Part shown: in pieces, positions 62,356-64,000 of the stretch
Layout: every line of letters begins with the position of its first letter
How positions within the stretch are numbered: the first letter of the stretch is position 1
Assembly: GCF_009389715.1 (NCBI RefSeq)
Contig: NC_052407.1
Coordinates: 8,466,475-8,530,474, forward strand
DNA from: Phoenix dactylifera
Lineage: Eukaryota > Streptophyta > Magnoliopsida > Arecales > Arecaceae
Direction: 5' to 3'
DNA length: 64,000 nucleotides
The notes under the pieces: model-generated
Database searches by the model: none
The model's input: only the letters and a program-made list of their open reading frames with translations
What the model was told of the DNA's origin: nothing
Program-made: the position numbers and the translations under genes

Positions 62356-64000
62356 CATCTTGGTTTTGATCAATAATGGAGATTTCTTATATTTGAAGAT
62401 ATATGGGTGGTTACTGTTTCCTTGGCATGAACCATGGGCAACGATGGATGAACCTTGCCCAACCGATCTCAAAAAATCTCCTTCCATATGGTCCCACTGC
62501 CTTAATATCTATGTTTTAGGTATTGTGTTTTTTTTTCTGCCTTTTATCAGTACATTGCTTGAAATGCTTGTAAACACAATGATTTTTTTTTTGGTTCTTT
62601 TGTTGCTTATGATGCCGTTTCTCTACTTTTTTACGGAATGTATTTTGCAAGATATATCATGTCTTCACATAAGTTATTCCTTCACAAATTTCATTAGTAC
62701 CGCAAGTTTTTACAAAAAAAAAAAATGCCCCTTTTGCTGCACTATTTGTGAAGGCTAGAAGGGAGGATATCTTGCTTACTGTGGTGGCTGATGACAGAGT
62801 CTTGTGGAACAAAGTGGTAGTTGACTGCAAGCCTTAAAGATGATTTATAAATTATAAAAGAAGTTTGGTGGATCATAGTTTGTTTCGCACTCATTGTGGC
62901 AACTTTGATTCATTATATTGAAAAGATGGTCATCGAGGACATAATTTTTGTTGCTTAAAATTGTGTAATTTTATTACTTGATTTTTTTTGCTTGTGTACT
63001 TTGGGGCGTAATTTCTGTTGCTTAACATGGTGGTGTAATGATTTCTAAATTCAGCGCTCTTGTTTTGTTCGTTTTGGATGGTGAGGTGGGTCTGGTAATG
63101 ATTCATTATACAACTTCAAGCCCTTCCCTTCTGCGATGAAGGTATGTTTCATTTTGCTTGTTAATATGTACTTGGGTTTTTCAAACTTCCCTCTGGATTT
63201 CTGAGGGAAAACTATCAATAGATTGCTCATCCACTGAGTTGCAATCACAGGTTATGCACAATCGAATAATGCAAGGTACCTTAGGCAGAAGATTGGCCCA
63301 CGTTATTTGATGATGTTTAGATGAAAGGGGGGAATAAAGAACCAGCAGCGACTAAGCTCAATGAGACTTAACAGAGAAAGTATGAGCGATGAAAATGTTC
63401 TAATAAACCGTGGATTCTCGTTGTGCTCGAGGTTATACATTCAAAGGTAAATAACGCCGAGAGACTTGCGCACTATGGAGGAGAATGTGTGCTGTCGCTG
63501 TTGAAACCAAGTATAGTTATTTTTCCCTGACTGCGTCACATAACATCATCAAAGATTAGGCTGCTGAACTTTATTCACAGAAATTTGGCAAAAACAACTT
63601 TGTGATCAGATTCCTAATGAAATTATTCTTGGTGCTGAATGATATGTGCTAAATATCAAGTTATTCTTAGTTATACATGAGCTGCAATTTCAATTGGTCA
63701 AGTAATTTCAGATCTTGGCAGTCATATGTGCTGGAGGACAGCATGCAAGCGAATGTGATCTTTGCTTATCTTCTGTCGTGTTGATCAGTTTCTAGCGACT
63801 CATTATAATGTTGTAATGAGGAAAAATTGCATAACGTTAATCTTTAGAAAGATCGCCAAACAAGGCAGTAGTTTTCCTTAAATATTCTCCCTGCTACAGG
63901 AGTTTCTGTTTGTACAAATATTTGTATGAAGTTTGAAAATATTCGAGGAAGAACTACAGCATTCGGAGTACCGCAAATGTGGTAGTAGGCTTATTGATGG
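62356..64000. other. 3' flank of eIF5A; no further gene seen
   Basis: The first 200-400 bp should hold the eIF5A 3' UTR. The remaining 1.2 kb has only short frames without family matches, T/A runs (62584-62593, 62715-62726), and no recognisable element or RNA gene. Confidence 0.5.

Noticed and set aside
1-64000. CRISPR arrays, prokaryotic operons, defence systems
   Set aside because: All genes are spliced plant nuclear genes; no spaced identical short repeats were seen.

Overview
The window is nuclear DNA from a flowering plant. The genes have many GT–AG introns, the families are plant-type (plastid-targeted enzymes, a PLS-class PPR protein, a DUF863 protein), and the spacers are AT-rich and full of decayed plant retrotransposons. 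Long introns (one of about 7 kb) and the repeat character would fit a monocot such as a palm, but that is a guess and the sequence alone does not prove it.

Six protein-coding genes could be modelled exon by exon with the reading frame kept across every junction. In order they are: plastid-type chorismate mutase (5771-1894, minus, 6 exons, 322 aa); a DUF863 protein (about 20600-37780, plus, CDS 26953-37594, 1063 aa); an intronless E-class PPR protein resembling Arabidopsis At1g69350 (40989-38851, minus, 712 aa); the chloroplast Clp adaptor ClpF (48287-42038, minus, 9 exons, 336 aa); a BUB3.3-type spindle-checkpoint WD40 protein (51232-57356, plus, 9 exons, 326 aa); and translation factor eIF5A (59575-62355, plus, 5 exons, 159 aa). 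They do not form a pathway. Their neighbourhood does recall one Arabidopsis chromosome 1 block, which as I remember it holds PPR, DUF863, chorismate mutase 3, BUB3.3 and eIF5A-3. The window therefore looks like an ancient conserved syntenic block, with one internal rearrangement and a ClpF gene added.

The rest is mainly mobile-element debris. 1-760 holds a GC-rich direct repeat and a short Copia-type LTR. 6-20 kb, between chorismate mutase and DUF863, is a graveyard: a Ty3/gypsy remnant with gag and RNase H, a PPR pseudogene split by an 0.8-kb element with terminal inverted repeats, and two copies of a miniature LTR retrotransposon (TRIM-like) with an initiator-Met-tRNA primer-binding site. 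The DUF863 leader intron holds an Au-type SINE, and its 7-kb coding intron holds hAT and Copia fragments. A ClpF intron contains a striking ~400-bp fold-back hairpin. A Copia integrase fragment lies between ClpF and BUB3.3.

Promoter-like signals stand out at three genes: a TATA box for chorismate mutase, an E2F-like site before BUB3.3, and TCP-type palindromes plus G-boxes before eIF5A and DUF863. I found no CRISPR array, rRNA gene or convincing tRNA gene, and no clearly new multi-gene system. The most unusual structures are the fold-back hairpin, the TRIM-like family and the transposon-split PPR pseudogene.
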